A stretch of DNA of 64,000 nucleotides from Streptomyces sp. DSM 15324. GTDB lineage: Bacteria > Actinomycetota > Actinomycetes > Streptomycetales > Streptomycetaceae. This document shows positions 8,095 through 17,095 of this stretch, in pieces. Each line of letters begins with the position of its first letter. Position 1 is the first letter of the stretch. The stretch lies in contig NZ_KQ949023.1 of NCBI RefSeq assembly GCF_001514285.1, forward strand, positions 1,007,139 to 1,071,138, given 5' to 3'. Under the pieces are notes generated by a model, which was given only the letters and a program-made list of their open reading frames with translations, was not told the DNA's origin and searched no databases. A program made the translations under genes and the position numbers.

Positions 8095-8174
8095 GGCAGC
8101 CGCTCCACGCCACCGGCGCAAACCTCGCGGTCCCGGCGAGGCCCACCCCCACCCGGTGCCGTGGAGCGGCTGCC
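8095..8174. repeat. Long inverted repeat with nested inner hairpin
   Basis: Arms of 22 nt at 8095-8116 and 8153-8174 are complementary except at one position (core GGCAGCCGCTCCACG / CGTGGAGCGGCTGCC). The 36-nt loop contains a second perfect 6-bp stem, CCTCGC at 8123-8128 with GCGAGG at 8136-8141. It lies between the gene remnants and the SDR gene, and both arms are outside coding sequence. It could be an unusually large bidirectional terminator or the remains of a small transposable element. Confidence 0.8.
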
Positions 8175-8343
8175 CTTCCCCCCCTCGGTATGGCTCGATG
8201 GGCTCCGTCAGCGGAGCGTCCCCGTGGGGAAAGTGTGAAGTTCTCGTGGAGATCAGTTGAGCACAGGTCCGCTACCGGCCGCAATGGCACGGATGGCCAA
8301 ATTCCGCTTGTACGGGTGGGGGAGTTGACGACCCGTGAGGCCC

Positions 8344-9114
8344 TCACCCGCGCCCCACGTACGGCATCGCCGTCGCCAGCACCGTCGCGAACTGCACGTT
8401 CGCCCCCAGCGGCAGCTCCGCCATGTGCCGCACCGTGCGCGCCACGTCCGTCACGTCCATCACGGGTTCCGGCGCGATCTCGCCGTTGGCCTGGAGCGCG
8501 CCCGTCTCCATCCGGGCTGTCATCTCGGTCGCCGCGTTGCCGATGTCGATCTGTCCCACGGCGATGCCGTACGCCCGCCCGTCCAGGGACAGGGACTTGG
8601 TCAGGCCGGTCAGCGCGTGCTTGGTCGCGGTGTACGGCGCCGACAGCGGGCGCGGGGAGTGCGCCGAGATCGAGCCGTTGTTGATGATCCGTCCGCCCCG
8701 CGGCTCCTGCTCCTTCATCTGCCGGAACGCCGCCTGGGCGCACAGGAACGCCCCGTTGAGGTTGGTGTCCACCACGTGCCGCCAGGCGTCGTACGGCAGA
8801 TCCTCGAACGGCACCCCGCCCGGCCCGAACGTGCCCGCGTTGTTGAACAACAGGTCCAGCCGTCCGAACCGCTCCCGCACGGCGGCGAACAGGGCGGCCA
8901 CGTCCGCGGGGTCCGAGACGTCCGCCCGTACGGCGAGGTGCGCGCCCCCCGGCACCAGTGCCGCCGTCGCCTCCAGCGTCCCGGGGCGCCGGCCGGCGAG
9001 CCCCACCGCCCAGCCCGCACGCAGCAGTTCCACGGCGACCGCCCGCCCGATGCCGGAACCGGCGCCGGTGACGATCGCGACCCCTGCGGTCCCCGCACTC
9101 TCCTTGGCGTCCAT
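8344..9114 (-). CDS. Short-chain dehydrogenase/reductase (SDR)
   Basis: 256 residues, classical SDR. The NAD(P)-binding TGxxxGIG motif is [11 protein letters not shown] near residues 15-25. NNAG is present as LLFNNAG near residue 95, and the catalytic YxxxK as YTATK with the upstream Ser in NGSIS. The first 14 codons of the longer open frame are rejected in favour of the ATG at 9114, which leaves a normal N-terminus (MDAKESAG). The substrate is unknown. It stands alone between decayed sequence and the Rsm22-like gene. Confidence 0.88.
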   Translation of the reverse strand: MDAKESAGTAGVAIVTGAGSGIGRAVAVELLRAGWAVGLAGRRPGTLEATAALVPGGAHLAVRADVSDPADVAALFAAVRERFGRLDLLFNNAGTFGPGGVPFEDLPYDAWRHVVDTNLNGAFLCAQAAFRQMKEQEPRGGRIINNGSISAHSPRPLSAPYTATKHALTGLTKSLSLDGRAYGIAVGQIDIGNAATEMTARMETGALQANGEIAPEPVMDVTDVARTVRHMAELPLGANVQFATVLATAMPYVGRG

Positions 9115-9190
9115 GGAGCCGCAGCGTACGGCAGGCGGAAAGGCGGCGTCCCTCATCCGGACGACCCGCCTCAGGCCCGCCCGGGGGTGC

Positions 9191-10177
9191 TCACGGCCGG
9201 GGCGGCCAGGCGTCGCCCCAGTCCGCGTCCCGGGCCGCCCTGTACAGCTCGCCGTGCTTCTTCGTCACCGTCGTCCGGGCCAGCCGCTCCTCGGTCTCGC
9301 ACAGGTCGAGGAGCACCTGCCCCTTGCGGATCTGCGGCCGGCGCACGACACGGGAGGAGGCGAGGGAGACCGGGAAGCGGGCGGCGGCGACGTACGAGAA
9401 CTTCTCGTCCTCGTACGGCAGGGAGCCCCCCTTGACCTGCCGGTGCAGGGAGGAGCGGCTGACCCGCGCCGAGAAGTGGCACCAGTCCGTGCCGGGCGCG
9501 ATCGGGCAGCCGGCGCTGTGCGGGCAGGGCGCGGCGATGTGGAAACCGGCGCCGACCAGCCGGTCACGGGCCTCGATCACCCGGGCGTAGCCGTCGGGCG
9601 TGCCCGGCTCCACGATCACCACGGCCTGCGCGGCGCCCGCGGCGGCGTCCACCAGCGCGGCGCGGTCGGGGGCGGCCAGCTCGTTGAGGACGTACGAGAC
9701 CGTCACGAGGTCGGCCGGGTCCAGCGCGAGGGCCGACCCGATCCGGGCGCGCCGCCAGCGGACCTCGTCGAGCGCCGGGTTCGCGGCGGCGATCTCCCGG
9801 CCCAGGGCCAGCGCGGGCTCCGCCCAGTCGAGCACGGTCACCGGACGCCTCCCCTCCCAGACGGCGCTCACCGCCCAGGTCGCCGCGCCCGTCCCGCCGC
9901 CCACGTCCGTGTGGCTGCCCGGCGTCCACCGCGGCACCGCGTCCGCGAACGCCTCCAGCGCCGAGCACACCGCCTCGAAGGTCGCCGGCATCCGGTACGC
10001 GGCATAGGCGGCCACGTCCGCCCGGTCGCGCAGGATCGGCGCTGCGGTGGGGGTGGCCCCCCGGTAGGTGGCGATGAGCCGCTCGACGGCCTGGGCGGCC
10101 TGCCGGGGCGGCAGACCGTCGAGGAGTTCCCCGAGGGCGCTACGGAGGGTTTCGGCGGCGGAGACGGAGACGTTCAC
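9191..10177 (-). CDS. Rsm22-like small-ribosomal-subunit methyltransferase-family protein
   Basis: 328 residues. It has a SAM-binding motif ([15 protein letters not shown] near residue 89) and the Rsm22 family's diagnostic cysteine-rich segment, [11 protein letters not shown] followed by [12 protein letters not shown], near residues 217-245. [19 protein letters not shown]-terminus completes it. Rsm22/METTL17 homologues associate with the small ribosomal subunit, and their Cys motif can hold an Fe-S cluster; methyl transfer by bacterial members is not well proven. Its conservation in actinomycetes and single-gene context support a housekeeping translation role. Confidence 0.85.
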   Translation of the reverse strand: MNVSVSAAETLRSALGELLDGLPPRQAAQAVERLIATYRGATPTAAPILRDRADVAAYAAYRMPATFEAVCSALEAFADAVPRWTPGSHTDVGGGTGAATWAVSAVWEGRRPVTVLDWAEPALALGREIAAANPALDEVRWRRARIGSALALDPADLVTVSYVLNELAAPDRAALVDAAAGAAQAVVIVEPGTPDGYARVIEARDRLVGAGFHIAAPCPHSAGCPIAPGTDWCHFSARVSRSSLHRQVKGGSLPYEDEKFSYVAAARFPVSLASSRVVRRPQIRKGQVLLDLCETEERLARTTVTKKHGELYRAARDADWGDAWPPRP

Positions 10178-10209
10178 CCGCCGATTTTCTCAGGTCGCGG
10201 CCGGCGGGT

Positions 10210-11334
10210 TCACCGCACCGCCCGCGCCAGCCGCGTCGCCGCCCGCGCCCGCGGCCCGCTGTCCGGGGCCCTGCGCACCGGATGCACCGTGTTCGCCAGC
10301 AGCACGAGGTAGGTGTCCGTGGCCGGGTCCAGGACCAGGGACGTACCGGTGAAGCCGGTGTGGCCCGCCGCGCCCCCGCCGGACAGCTCGCCCATGAACC
10401 ACGGCCGGTCCACGGCGAAGCCCAGCCCCGGCGGGGCCAGCAGCAGCTCCACGAAGTCCGGGCCGAGGACACGCGCGCGGCCGTAGCAGCCGCCCGCGAG
10501 CAGGGTGCGGCACAGGACCGCCAGGTCGCGGCCGGTGGAGAAGAGTCCCGCGTGCCCGGCCACCCCGCCCAGCGCCCAGGCGTTCTCGTCGTGCACCTCG
10601 CCCCGCAGCATGCCCCGGTCCGCCTTCGCCCACGGCCGCCGCTGGTCCTCGGTGGCCGCCGCGCCCGGGCAGGGGCCGAAGCGGGTCGCGGTCATGCCCA
10701 GCGGACGGGTGATCCCCTCGTGCACCAGGACGTCCAGGGTCCGGCCCGAGAGGCGCTCCAGGAGCTGCTGGAGCAGAAGCATGTTCAGGTCGGAGTAGAC
10801 GTACGCGCCGGGCTCCCCGGCCGGCGTCTCGGCCCGCAGCAGCTCCAGCCGCTCCCCGGCGTCCGCGCAGTCGTACAGCGGCAGCTCGGGGCGCAGGCCC
10901 GAGGTGTGGGTGAGGAGCTGGCGGACCGTGACGCCGTGCGCGGCGGCCCCGCGGAAGTCGGGCAGATACGCGCCGACCCGGGCGTCGATGCCCAGCGTGC
11001 CCCGCTCGATCTGCTGCACCGCCGCCACCGAGGTGCACAGCTTGGTCAGGGAGGCAACGTCGAAGGGGGTGTCCACCGTCATCGGGACCCGCGCCCCGGG
11101 CGGCAGCTCCACCCCGGCACCGGCCTCCGGGTCGTAGGAGGCGTACCGCACCGCCCAGCCCGCCGCCTCCTCGACGGCGATCACCGGGCCACGGCCCGCG
11201 ACCACCACGGCGCCCGCGGCCCAGGGCCGCTCACCGGTGGTCAGGGTCCTGACGTCGTCCACGAGGAGGCGCATCTCCTCCGGGTCGAGCCCGGCCCGTT
11301 CCGGGGTGTCGACGCGCAGTCTCGGCGCGCTCAG
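10210..11334 (-). CDS. Beta-lactamase-family serine hydrolase
   Basis: 374 residues if translation begins at the CTG (11332-11334) that overlaps the stop of the upstream MFS gene, directly behind GGAGGAGAG. The conserved N-terminus RVDTPERAGLDPEEM is only included with this start; the next in-frame ATG is at 11274. Class C/PBP-like motifs are present: SLTK (SxxK nucleophile), YSDLN (YxN) and a C-terminal HTG in the KTG position. A GTPFDVAS-like approach to the nucleophile is also seen. The protein has no signal peptide, so it probably acts in the cytoplasm as an esterase or peptidase rather than in beta-lactam resistance. Overlap indicates co-transcription with the Bcr/CflA pump. Confidence 0.8.
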   Translation of the reverse strand: MSAPRLRVDTPERAGLDPEEMRLLVDDVRTLTTGERPWAAGAVVVAGRGPVIAVEEAAGWAVRYASYDPEAGAGVELPPGARVPMTVDTPFDVASLTKLCTSVAAVQQIERGTLGIDARVGAYLPDFRGAAAHGVTVRQLLTHTSGLRPELPLYDCADAGERLELLRAETPAGEPGAYVYSDLNMLLLQQLLERLSGRTLDVLVHEGITRPLGMTATRFGPCPGAAATEDQRRPWAKADRGMLRGEVHDENAWALGGVAGHAGLFSTGRDLAVLCRTLLAGGCYGRARVLGPDFVELLLAPPGLGFAVDRPWFMGELSGGGAAGHTGFTGTSLVLDPATDTYLVLLANTVHPVRRAPDSGPRARAATRLARAVR

Positions 11335-12605
11335 CTCTCCTCCACGGTCTGTCTCCAGGGACGGCACAGTCCCACGAAACAGGCCAGCGCCACCAGCGCG
11401 GCCGCCAGCTGGACGACGGCCATCGGGACGGCGGTGTGCTCCCCGGCGATCCCGACCAGCGGGGAGGCGACCGCGCCGATGAGGAAGGAGGAGGTGCCGA
11501 GCAGCGCGGAGGCGGACCCGGCGGAGTGCCGGACCCGGGTCAGGGCGAGCGTCTGCGCGTTGGGCAGCGTCACACCCATCGCCGACATCAGCACGAACAG
11601 GGCCACCGCCACCGGAGCCAGACCCACCGCGCCGAACACACCCGACGTCATCAGCAGCAGCGCGGCCGCCGCCAGCGCCACCACCGTCAGCCCCGCGGCC
11701 AGCACCCGGTCCAGCCGGACCCGGCCCACCAGCAGCTTGCCGTTGATCTGCCCGACCAGCACCAGCCCCACCGAGTTCACCCCGAACAGCAGACCGAACA
11801 TCTGCGGGGAGGCGCCGTAGATCTCCTGGACGACGAAGGGCGAGGCGCTGATGTACGCGAACAGCGCGGCGAAGGCGAAGCCGCCGGCGAGCAGGTAGCC
11901 GGTGAAGGACGCGTCGGCCAGCAGCCCGCGCATCGACCGCAGGGCCTCGCCCACCCCGCCCGCGTGCCGCCCGGCGGGCTCCAGCGTCTCCGGCAGCCGT
12001 GTCCACGCGAGCACCGCCAGCGCCAGCCCCACCACCGAGAGCAGCGCGAACACCCCCCGCCAGTCCGTCGCCCGCAGGAGCTGCGCCCCGATCAGCGGCG
12101 CCACCACCGGCGCCACCCCGGAGATCAGCATCAGGGTGGAGAAGAAGCGGGCCATCGCCACACCGTCGTACAGATCGCGCACCACGGCCCGCGCGATCAC
12201 GATTCCCGCCGCGCCCGCGAGGCCCTGCGCCAGCCGGAAGGCGACCAGCAGCTCCACGGTCGGCGCGAGCGCGCACAGCACGGTCGCGACGACGTACACC
12301 GCGAGCCCCGCGAGCAGGGGGCGCCTGCGCCCCCACCGGTCGCTCATCGGCCCGACCACCAGCTGCCCCAGCGCCATGCCCGCCAGACAGGCGGTCAGCG
12401 TGAGCTGGACGGTCGCGGCGGGCGCGTGCAGACCACGGGTGACCTCCGGCAGCGCCGGGAGGTACATGTCCATCGACAGCGGGGGAGTGGCCGTCAGACC
12501 GCCCAGCACCAGGGTGAGAAGCAGACCGGTCCGGCGCGGGCCGGCCGACGGCGGCGCGACGGCCGTCGTCTCCGGCACCCGCGGTATCGCCCCACCCTCC
12601 GGCAT
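11331..12605 (-). CDS. Bcr/CflA-family multidrug efflux MFS transporter
   Basis: 424 residues and 12 predicted membrane helices. The N-terminal MDMYLPALPE is diagnostic for the Bcr/CflA (DHA1) drug efflux branch, followed by motif A GPMSDRWGRRRPLL between helices 2 and 3 and the family's FSTLMLISGVAPVVAPLIG. It should export drugs using proton antiport at the inner membrane. ATG start at 12605. It overlaps the serine hydrolase gene by 4 bp. It is divergent from the oxidoreductase gene at 12692, and no operator was recognised in the 86-bp gap. Confidence 0.9.
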   Translation of the reverse strand: MPEGGAIPRVPETTAVAPPSAGPRRTGLLLTLVLGGLTATPPLSMDMYLPALPEVTRGLHAPAATVQLTLTACLAGMALGQLVVGPMSDRWGRRRPLLAGLAVYVVATVLCALAPTVELLVAFRLAQGLAGAAGIVIARAVVRDLYDGVAMARFFSTLMLISGVAPVVAPLIGAQLLRATDWRGVFALLSVVGLALAVLAWTRLPETLEPAGRHAGGVGEALRSMRGLLADASFTGYLLAGGFAFAALFAYISASPFVVQEIYGASPQMFGLLFGVNSVGLVLVGQINGKLLVGRVRLDRVLAAGLTVVALAAAALLLMTSGVFGAVGLAPVAVALFVLMSAMGVTLPNAQTLALTRVRHSAGSASALLGTSSFLIGAVASPLVGIAGEHTAVPMAVVQLAAALVALACFVGLCRPWRQTVEES

Positions 12606-12691
12606 GCCGCCGCCCCTCCCTCTGCCCGGTCCTCGCCCCTATGCTCTCAGCTCGGAACGACTGCTGGTACGGCACGAGGACGGGACGGGGT

Positions 12692-13687
12692 ATGACGACG
12701 GACACGGTGCGATGGGGAATCCTGGCGACCGGCGGCATAGCCGCCGCGTTCACGGCGGACCTGGTCGACCTGCCCGACGCGGAGGTCGTCGCGGTCGGCT
12801 CCCGCACCGAGGCCTCCGCCCAGGCCTTCGCCGAACGCTTCGGCATCCCCAGGGCCTACGGCGACTGGGGCGCGCTCGCCGAGGACGCGGACATCGATGT
12901 CGTCTACGTCGCCACCCCGCACGCCGCCCACCGTGCCGCCGCCGGCCTGTGCCTGAAGGCCGGCCGGGGCGTGCTGTGCGAGAAGCCCTTCACCCTCAAC
13001 GTGCGCGAGGCGGAGGAACTCGTCGCCCTGGCCCGCGACAACGGCCGCTTCCTCATGGAAGCCATGTGGATGTACTGCAACCCGCTGATCCGCCGCCTGA
13101 AGGCGCTCGTCGACGACGGCGCCATCGGCGAGGTCCGCACCGTCCAGGCCGACTTCGGACTCGAAGGCCCCTTCCCTCCCTCGCACCGGCTGCGCGACCC
13201 CGCCCAGGGCGGCGGCGCCCTCCTCGACCTCGGCGTCTACCCCGTCTCCTTCGCCCACCTCCTGCTCGGCGAACCCGACGGCATCCGCGCGCAGGCCGTC
13301 CTCTCCGCCGAGGGCGTCGACCTGCAGACCGCCCTCGCCCTGTCCTGGGACTCCGGCGCGCTCGCCGCCCTGCACTGCTCGGTCTCCGGCGGCACCGGCA
13401 CCACCGCCTCCGTCACCGGTTCCCGCGGCCGCATCGACATCCCCTCCGGGTTCTTCCACCCCGACCGGCTGGTCCTGCACCGCGCCGGACGCGACCCCGA
13501 GGAGTTCACCGCCGACCCCGCCGACGGTCCGCGCACCACCTTCCGCCACGAGGCCCGCGAGGTCATGCGCGCCCTCAGGGCCGGCGAGACCGAGTCCCCG
13601 CTCGCCCCGCTCGACGGCACCCTCGCCGTGATGCGCACCCTGGACGCCGTACGGGAACGGATCGGCGTGCGCTACCCGCACGAGTAG
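12692..13687 (+). CDS. Gfo/Idh/MocA-family oxidoreductase
   Basis: 331 residues from the ATG at 12692, preceded by GGACGGGG; the longer frame from 12641 adds non-conserved sequence. The N-terminal Rossmann motif is [13 protein letters not shown], and the EKP motif characteristic of the family is in [10 protein letters not shown] near residue 97. The C-terminal half carries the family's beta-sheet domain, with [14 protein letters not shown] containing the H/Y-type catalytic region. Such enzymes oxidise sugars, inositols or dihydrodiols with NAD(P). The substrate is unknown. A TetR gene follows after 16 bp and may be co-transcribed. Confidence 0.88.
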   Translation: MTTDTVRWGILATGGIAAAFTADLVDLPDAEVVAVGSRTEASAQAFAERFGIPRAYGDWGALAEDADIDVVYVATPHAAHRAAAGLCLKAGRGVLCEKPFTLNVREAEELVALARDNGRFLMEAMWMYCNPLIRRLKALVDDGAIGEVRTVQADFGLEGPFPPSHRLRDPAQGGGALLDLGVYPVSFAHLLLGEPDGIRAQAVLSAEGVDLQTALALSWDSGALAALHCSVSGGTGTTASVTGSRGRIDIPSGFFHPDRLVLHRAGRDPEEFTADPADGPRTTFRHEAREVMRALRAGETESPLAPLDGTLAVMRTLDAVRERIGVRYPHE

Positions 13688-13703
13688 GCCGTACCGTCGA
13701 CCC

Positions 13704-14345
13704 ATGGTCACCCAGCCCGCCAAGCCCGCTCAGCCCGCCCGACCGGCCCCCGACACCAGTCGCCGCAGCGAGAGGTCCCGCCGCGCCATCTACGAGGCGG
13801 CCCTCGCGCTCGTCGCCGAGGCGGGCTATCCGAAGACCACGATCGAGGGGATCGCCGCCCGCGCCGGCGTCGGCAAGCAGACCATCTACCGCTGGTGGGG
13901 GTCGAAGGCCGACGTCCTGCTGGAGGCGTTCCTCGACCTCGGCGAGCGGGCCGCCGAGGCCGCGGGGCACGCCCCGGACTCCCTGCCCGACACCGGGGAC
14001 CTCGCCGCCGACCTCAAGGCCGTCCTGCGCGCCACCGTCGACGAACTCCTCGACCCCCGCTTCGAGGCCCCCGCCCGCGCCCTCTCCGCCGAGGGAGTGG
14101 TCAACGAACCCCTCGGCCGCGAGTTCGTCGCCAAGCTCCTCGAACCCCGGCTCCAGCTCTACGTCGACCGGCTGCGCTCCGCCCAGCGCACCGGCCGGCT
14201 CCGCACGGAGATCGACCCGCGCATCGCCCTCGAACTCTTCGTCTCCCCGCTCGCCCAGCGCTGGCTCCAGCGCACGGGCCCCATCTCGTACGCCTACACG
14301 GACACCCTCGTCGACTACGCCCTGTACGGACTCGCACCCCGCTGA
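13704..14345 (+). CDS. TetR/AcrR-family transcriptional regulator
   Basis: 213 residues. The N-terminal helix-turn-helix region is clear: [21 protein letters not shown], then [22 protein letters not shown] near residues 50-72. The remainder fits a TetR C-terminal ligand/dimer domain of the TetR_C_11/C_16 type ([17 protein letters not shown]). It follows the Gfo/Idh/MocA gene by 16 bp, so that oxidoreductase, or the divergent Bcr/CflA pump further upstream, are the nearest potential targets. No palindromic operator was found nearby. Confidence 0.9.
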   Translation: MVTQPAKPAQPARPAPDTSRRSERSRRAIYEAALALVAEAGYPKTTIEGIAARAGVGKQTIYRWWGSKADVLLEAFLDLGERAAEAAGHAPDSLPDTGDLAADLKAVLRATVDELLDPRFEAPARALSAEGVVNEPLGREFVAKLLEPRLQLYVDRLRSAQRTGRLRTEIDPRIALELFVSPLAQRWLQRTGPISYAYTDTLVDYALYGLAPR

Positions 14346-14444
14346 CGGGCCCTTTGCCCCGTTTGGGGGTACGGAACCCCCGATGCGCCGGATGATGGGA
14401 CCATAGGGCATGCTGTCCGCATCACCAGCGAGGCGAGGGGATAG

Positions 14445-15152
14445 ATGAGCGCGGAGTTCGCCGGCCTGAGCGGCCTGCGGGGCAGACTCACCCAGTGGCT
14501 GCGCGGAAGCGGCCCGAGCGGGGCCGCCGACGAAGGCGGCCGGGAAGCCCTGCTGCTCGCCGCGGCCGGGGCCGGACTGCCCCTCGCGCCCGCCGCGTAC
14601 CCCGCCGCCGACTACCGCTGCTCCTGCGACCGCGTGGGCTGTCCCACCCCGGCCCGGCACCCGGTGTCCTTCGCCTGGCAGACCCAGTCGACCACCGACC
14701 GGGCCCAGATCGAGCGGTGGGCCCGGCACCAGCCGCAGGCCAACTTCATCACCGCGACCGGCATGACCCACGACGTCCTCGACGTCCCCCTGGAGGCCGG
14801 CCGCGAGGCCCTCGACCGGCTCCTCGGCGCGGGCGTGGAGGTCGGCCCGGTCGCCGAGAGCGACGACGGCCGCCTCCTCTTCTTCACCCTCACCCGGGGC
14901 ACCCCCGAGGACGAGGACGAGTGGTGGCCCTGCGAGCTGGACTGCCACCCCGAGACGATGGACGAACACCCCGGCCTGCGCTGGCACTGCCGGGGTTCGT
15001 ACGTCCTGGTCCCACCGGCCCGTCTCCCGGGGGACGACGGCCGGTCCGTCCACTGGCTGCGGGGCCCCGAACACCCCCTCCCGGAGCCCCTGAGCCTCCT
15101 GGAGACCCTGACGGAGGCCTGCGCCCGGCACGCGAACGCCTACGGCTCGTAG
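14445..15152 (+). CDS. Bifunctional DNA primase/polymerase-type (prim-pol) domain protein
   Basis: 235 residues starting ATG at 14445 behind a GAGGGG site. Features of the small actinomycete prim-pol family are present: ALLLAAAGAGLPLAPA near the start, a Cys-rich CSCDRVGCPTPARHP segment near residues 60-75, and FITATGMTHDVLDVPLEAGREAL near 103-125. The domain resembles the N-terminal Prim-Pol of plasmid replication proteins, but here it is a stand-alone chromosomal protein, and the usual DxD metal site appears as DVLDVP. Whether it is catalytic is uncertain. Confidence 0.75.
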   Translation: MSAEFAGLSGLRGRLTQWLRGSGPSGAADEGGREALLLAAAGAGLPLAPAAYPAADYRCSCDRVGCPTPARHPVSFAWQTQSTTDRAQIERWARHQPQANFITATGMTHDVLDVPLEAGREALDRLLGAGVEVGPVAESDDGRLLFFTLTRGTPEDEDEWWPCELDCHPETMDEHPGLRWHCRGSYVLVPPARLPGDDGRSVHWLRGPEHPLPEPLSLLETLTEACARHANAYGS

Positions 15153-15162
15153 GTTTCCTGTC

Positions 15163-15221
15163 CTCAGGGGCGCGGGGCGGTATCGATGTGCGGCTCCGCC
15201 GCGTGGGCGCGACCAGCCGCC
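15163..15221. repeat. Dispersed intergenic Streptomyces repeat (copy 1)
   Basis: Sequence beginning AGGGGCGCGGGGCGGTATCG and ending GGGCGCGACCAGCC resembles, from memory of Streptomyces genomes, the common intergenic element GGGGCGCGGGG...GCGCGACCAGCC. A second, inverted and more degenerate copy lies at about 22020-22062. It follows the prim-pol gene directly and may act in termination. Confidence 0.5.
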
Positions 15222-15246
15222 ACGCGCCCGCCGGCGAACGACGGCT

Positions 15247-16260
15247 TCACCCGCCCTTCGCGCCGGTCAGCCCCTCCAGCCGGCTCAGCAACGCCACCTT
15301 CCCGTCCCCGGACCCCTTCACCGGATCGAGCGCGATCGCGTTCGCCACGAACTCCATCGTCAGCGACTGCTTGATCTCCCCCGTGGTCAGCGCCTTCACG
15401 CTCACGTTCGGTGCCGGCACGGACGCCCCCGTCGCGGCCGTCTGCTTGACGTAGTGGTGGGAGGCGAAGAAGACCAACGCCCCGCCGTCCGCCGTCCGCA
15501 GCGCCAGGGGAGCGAACTCCCCGCCGGCCAGCGGCTCGTCGACGTACTGCTGCACCAGCCCCGGCTTCTCGGCGTTCTTCGCCCGCGTGGTGCGCAGGGT
15601 GCTGGTGTACGCGCCGTCCGCGAACACACCCCCGCCGTCCCCGAGGTAGGCGGTGTACTCCTTGCTCAAGTCCTCCGGCGCCCGCGTCAGTTCGGCCGAG
15701 TCCGCCGGTACGGCCTCGGCCCAGCCGTCCTTGTCCTTGCTGAACTCCGGCAGCGCGCCCCGCGCCACCAGCGTCAGGTACGCCGCCTGCCACGGCTCGG
15801 AGAGGTCGCCCCGGGTGAACACCAGCACCCACCGGGCGTCACCGCCCTTGTTGGCCCCGGCGTCGGCGACGAACCAGCGCGGCCAGCCCGCCTTCTTGGG
15901 GATCGTGTACGTCACGTCCGACAGCACCAGCGGGGTGTGCTGCGGGTTGCCGCCCGGGTTGTTGACCTTCCCGGCCTTCAACCGCGCCGCGTCGATGGCC
16001 CCGAGGGCGCCGGTGGTGTACGCGGCGTCCAGCGAGGGGTCGTACGCCTGGTCGGCCTTGTTGTACGCGGCCGTGAACTGATCGAGCGCCTTCGCGGCCT
16101 CCGCGCGCGTCGCCGAGGGGAGCACCACCCGCTCCCCGTGGACGACCACACAACCGCTCGCCGTCAACGACAAGGCCGTCGCGCAGGCCGCCCACAGCGC
16201 GCCCCGCTCAAGCCTGCGGAGCCTTCGACTGCCGGGAACCCCGGTCGTCAGGTGCGTCAT
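15247..16260 (-). CDS. Putative lipoprotein downstream of efeU
   Basis: 337 residues. A basic N-terminus (RRLRRLERG) precedes a hydrophobic helix and the lipobox LTASGC at about residues 32-37, so it should be a membrane-anchored lipoprotein. The mature part is unknown: FTAAYNKADQAYDPSL, ARWVLVFTRGD and ALVFFASHHYVKQTAAT are recognisable as a conserved actinomycete extracytoplasmic domain without assigned function. Its start lies 53 bp inside the end of efeU, so it is probably translated from the same message and could assist iron uptake or simply be co-regulated. Confidence 0.75.
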   Translation of the reverse strand: MTHLTTGVPGSRRLRRLERGALWAACATALSLTASGCVVVHGERVVLPSATRAEAAKALDQFTAAYNKADQAYDPSLDAAYTTGALGAIDAARLKAGKVNNPGGNPQHTPLVLSDVTYTIPKKAGWPRWFVADAGANKGGDARWVLVFTRGDLSEPWQAAYLTLVARGALPEFSKDKDGWAEAVPADSAELTRAPEDLSKEYTAYLGDGGGVFADGAYTSTLRTTRAKNAEKPGLVQQYVDEPLAGGEFAPLALRTADGGALVFFASHHYVKQTAATGASVPAPNVSVKALTTGEIKQSLTMEFVANAIALDPVKGSGDGKVALLSRLEGLTGAKGG

Positions 16261-17092
16261 CAGGAGCCTTCACCTTCCCCTTCCCGGAGGCGAACCCTAC
16301 CGGGGCGAGGAACAGCGCGAGCGTGGGGACCAGGTACAGCAGCCACACCGTGACCTGGAGGACGGTCGGATCGGGCTGGAAGTTGAACACGCCCTTCAGC
16401 AGCGTTCCGTACCAGCTGTCCGGCGGGATCGTGCCGCTGATGTCGAAGGCCAGGCTGTTCAGGCCCGGCAGCCAGTCGGCCTCCTGGAGGTCGTGGAAGC
16501 CGTACGCCAGCACGCCCGCGGCCACGACGACGAGCATGCCACCCGTCCAGGTGAAGAACTTCGCCAGGTTGATCCGCAGCGCCCCGCGGTAGAACAGCCA
16601 GCCCAGGAACACCGCGGTCGCGAGGCCGAGGGCCACACCGATGAGCGGACGCGGGGTGCCGTCACCGGCCGCGTGCACCGACGCCCACACGAACAGGGCG
16701 GTCTCCAGGCCCTCCCGGCCCACCGCGAGGAACGCGGTCGCCACCAGCGCGCCCGTGCCCATCGCGAGGGCGGCGTCCAGCTTGTCGTGCAGCTCGGAGC
16801 GCAGATGCCGGGCGGTGCGCCGCATCCAGAAGACCATCCAGGTCACCAGGCAGACCGCGAGGACCGACAGGGAACCGCCGAGCGCCTCCTGCGCCTCGAA
16901 CGTCAGCTCCTGCGAGCCGAATTCGAGGACGCTGCCGAAGCCCAGCGCGATCAGCACGGCGATCGCGATACCGGTCCACACCGGCTTCAGCGCGTCCCTG
17001 CGGCCGGTCTTGACCAGGTAGGCGATGAGGATGCAGACGACCAGCGAGGCCTCGAGACCCTCGCGCAGGCCGATCAGATAGTTGGAGAACAC
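16208..17092 (-). CDS. efeU: EfeU / FTR1-family iron permease
   Basis: 294 residues, seven predicted membrane helices. Both REGLE iron-binding motifs of the FTR1/OFeT family are present: REGLEAS at residues 10-16 and REGLETA near 125-131. It is the membrane channel of the EfeUOB iron uptake system. The GTG start at 17092 lies 3 bp after the efeB stop, and the ribosome binding site (GGAGG) is inside the efeB end, so the two are coupled. The C-terminal 25 residues are hydrophilic, and the next lipoprotein gene begins within them. Confidence 0.93.
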   Translation of the reverse strand: MFSNYLIGLREGLEASLVVCILIAYLVKTGRRDALKPVWTGIAIAVLIALGFGSVLEFGSQELTFEAQEALGGSLSVLAVCLVTWMVFWMRRTARHLRSELHDKLDAALAMGTGALVATAFLAVGREGLETALFVWASVHAAGDGTPRPLIGVALGLATAVFLGWLFYRGALRINLAKFFTWTGGMLVVVAAGVLAYGFHDLQEADWLPGLNSLAFDISGTIPPDSWYGTLLKGVFNFQPDPTVLQVTVWLLYLVPTLALFLAPVGFASGKGKVKAPDDAPDDRGSRQSKAPQA

Positions 17093-17095
17093 GGG

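Noticed and set aside
8095..8174. Nested hairpin considered as a tRNA or tRNA-like gene
   Set aside because: No anticodon arm of correct length, no T-loop GTTCGA box and no CCA-type acceptor; stems are too long.
8287..8331. Tiny frame MARMAKFRLYGWGS in the gap before the SDR gene
   Set aside because: No ribosome binding site, only 14 codons, and no associated modification genes, so not a convincing peptide gene.
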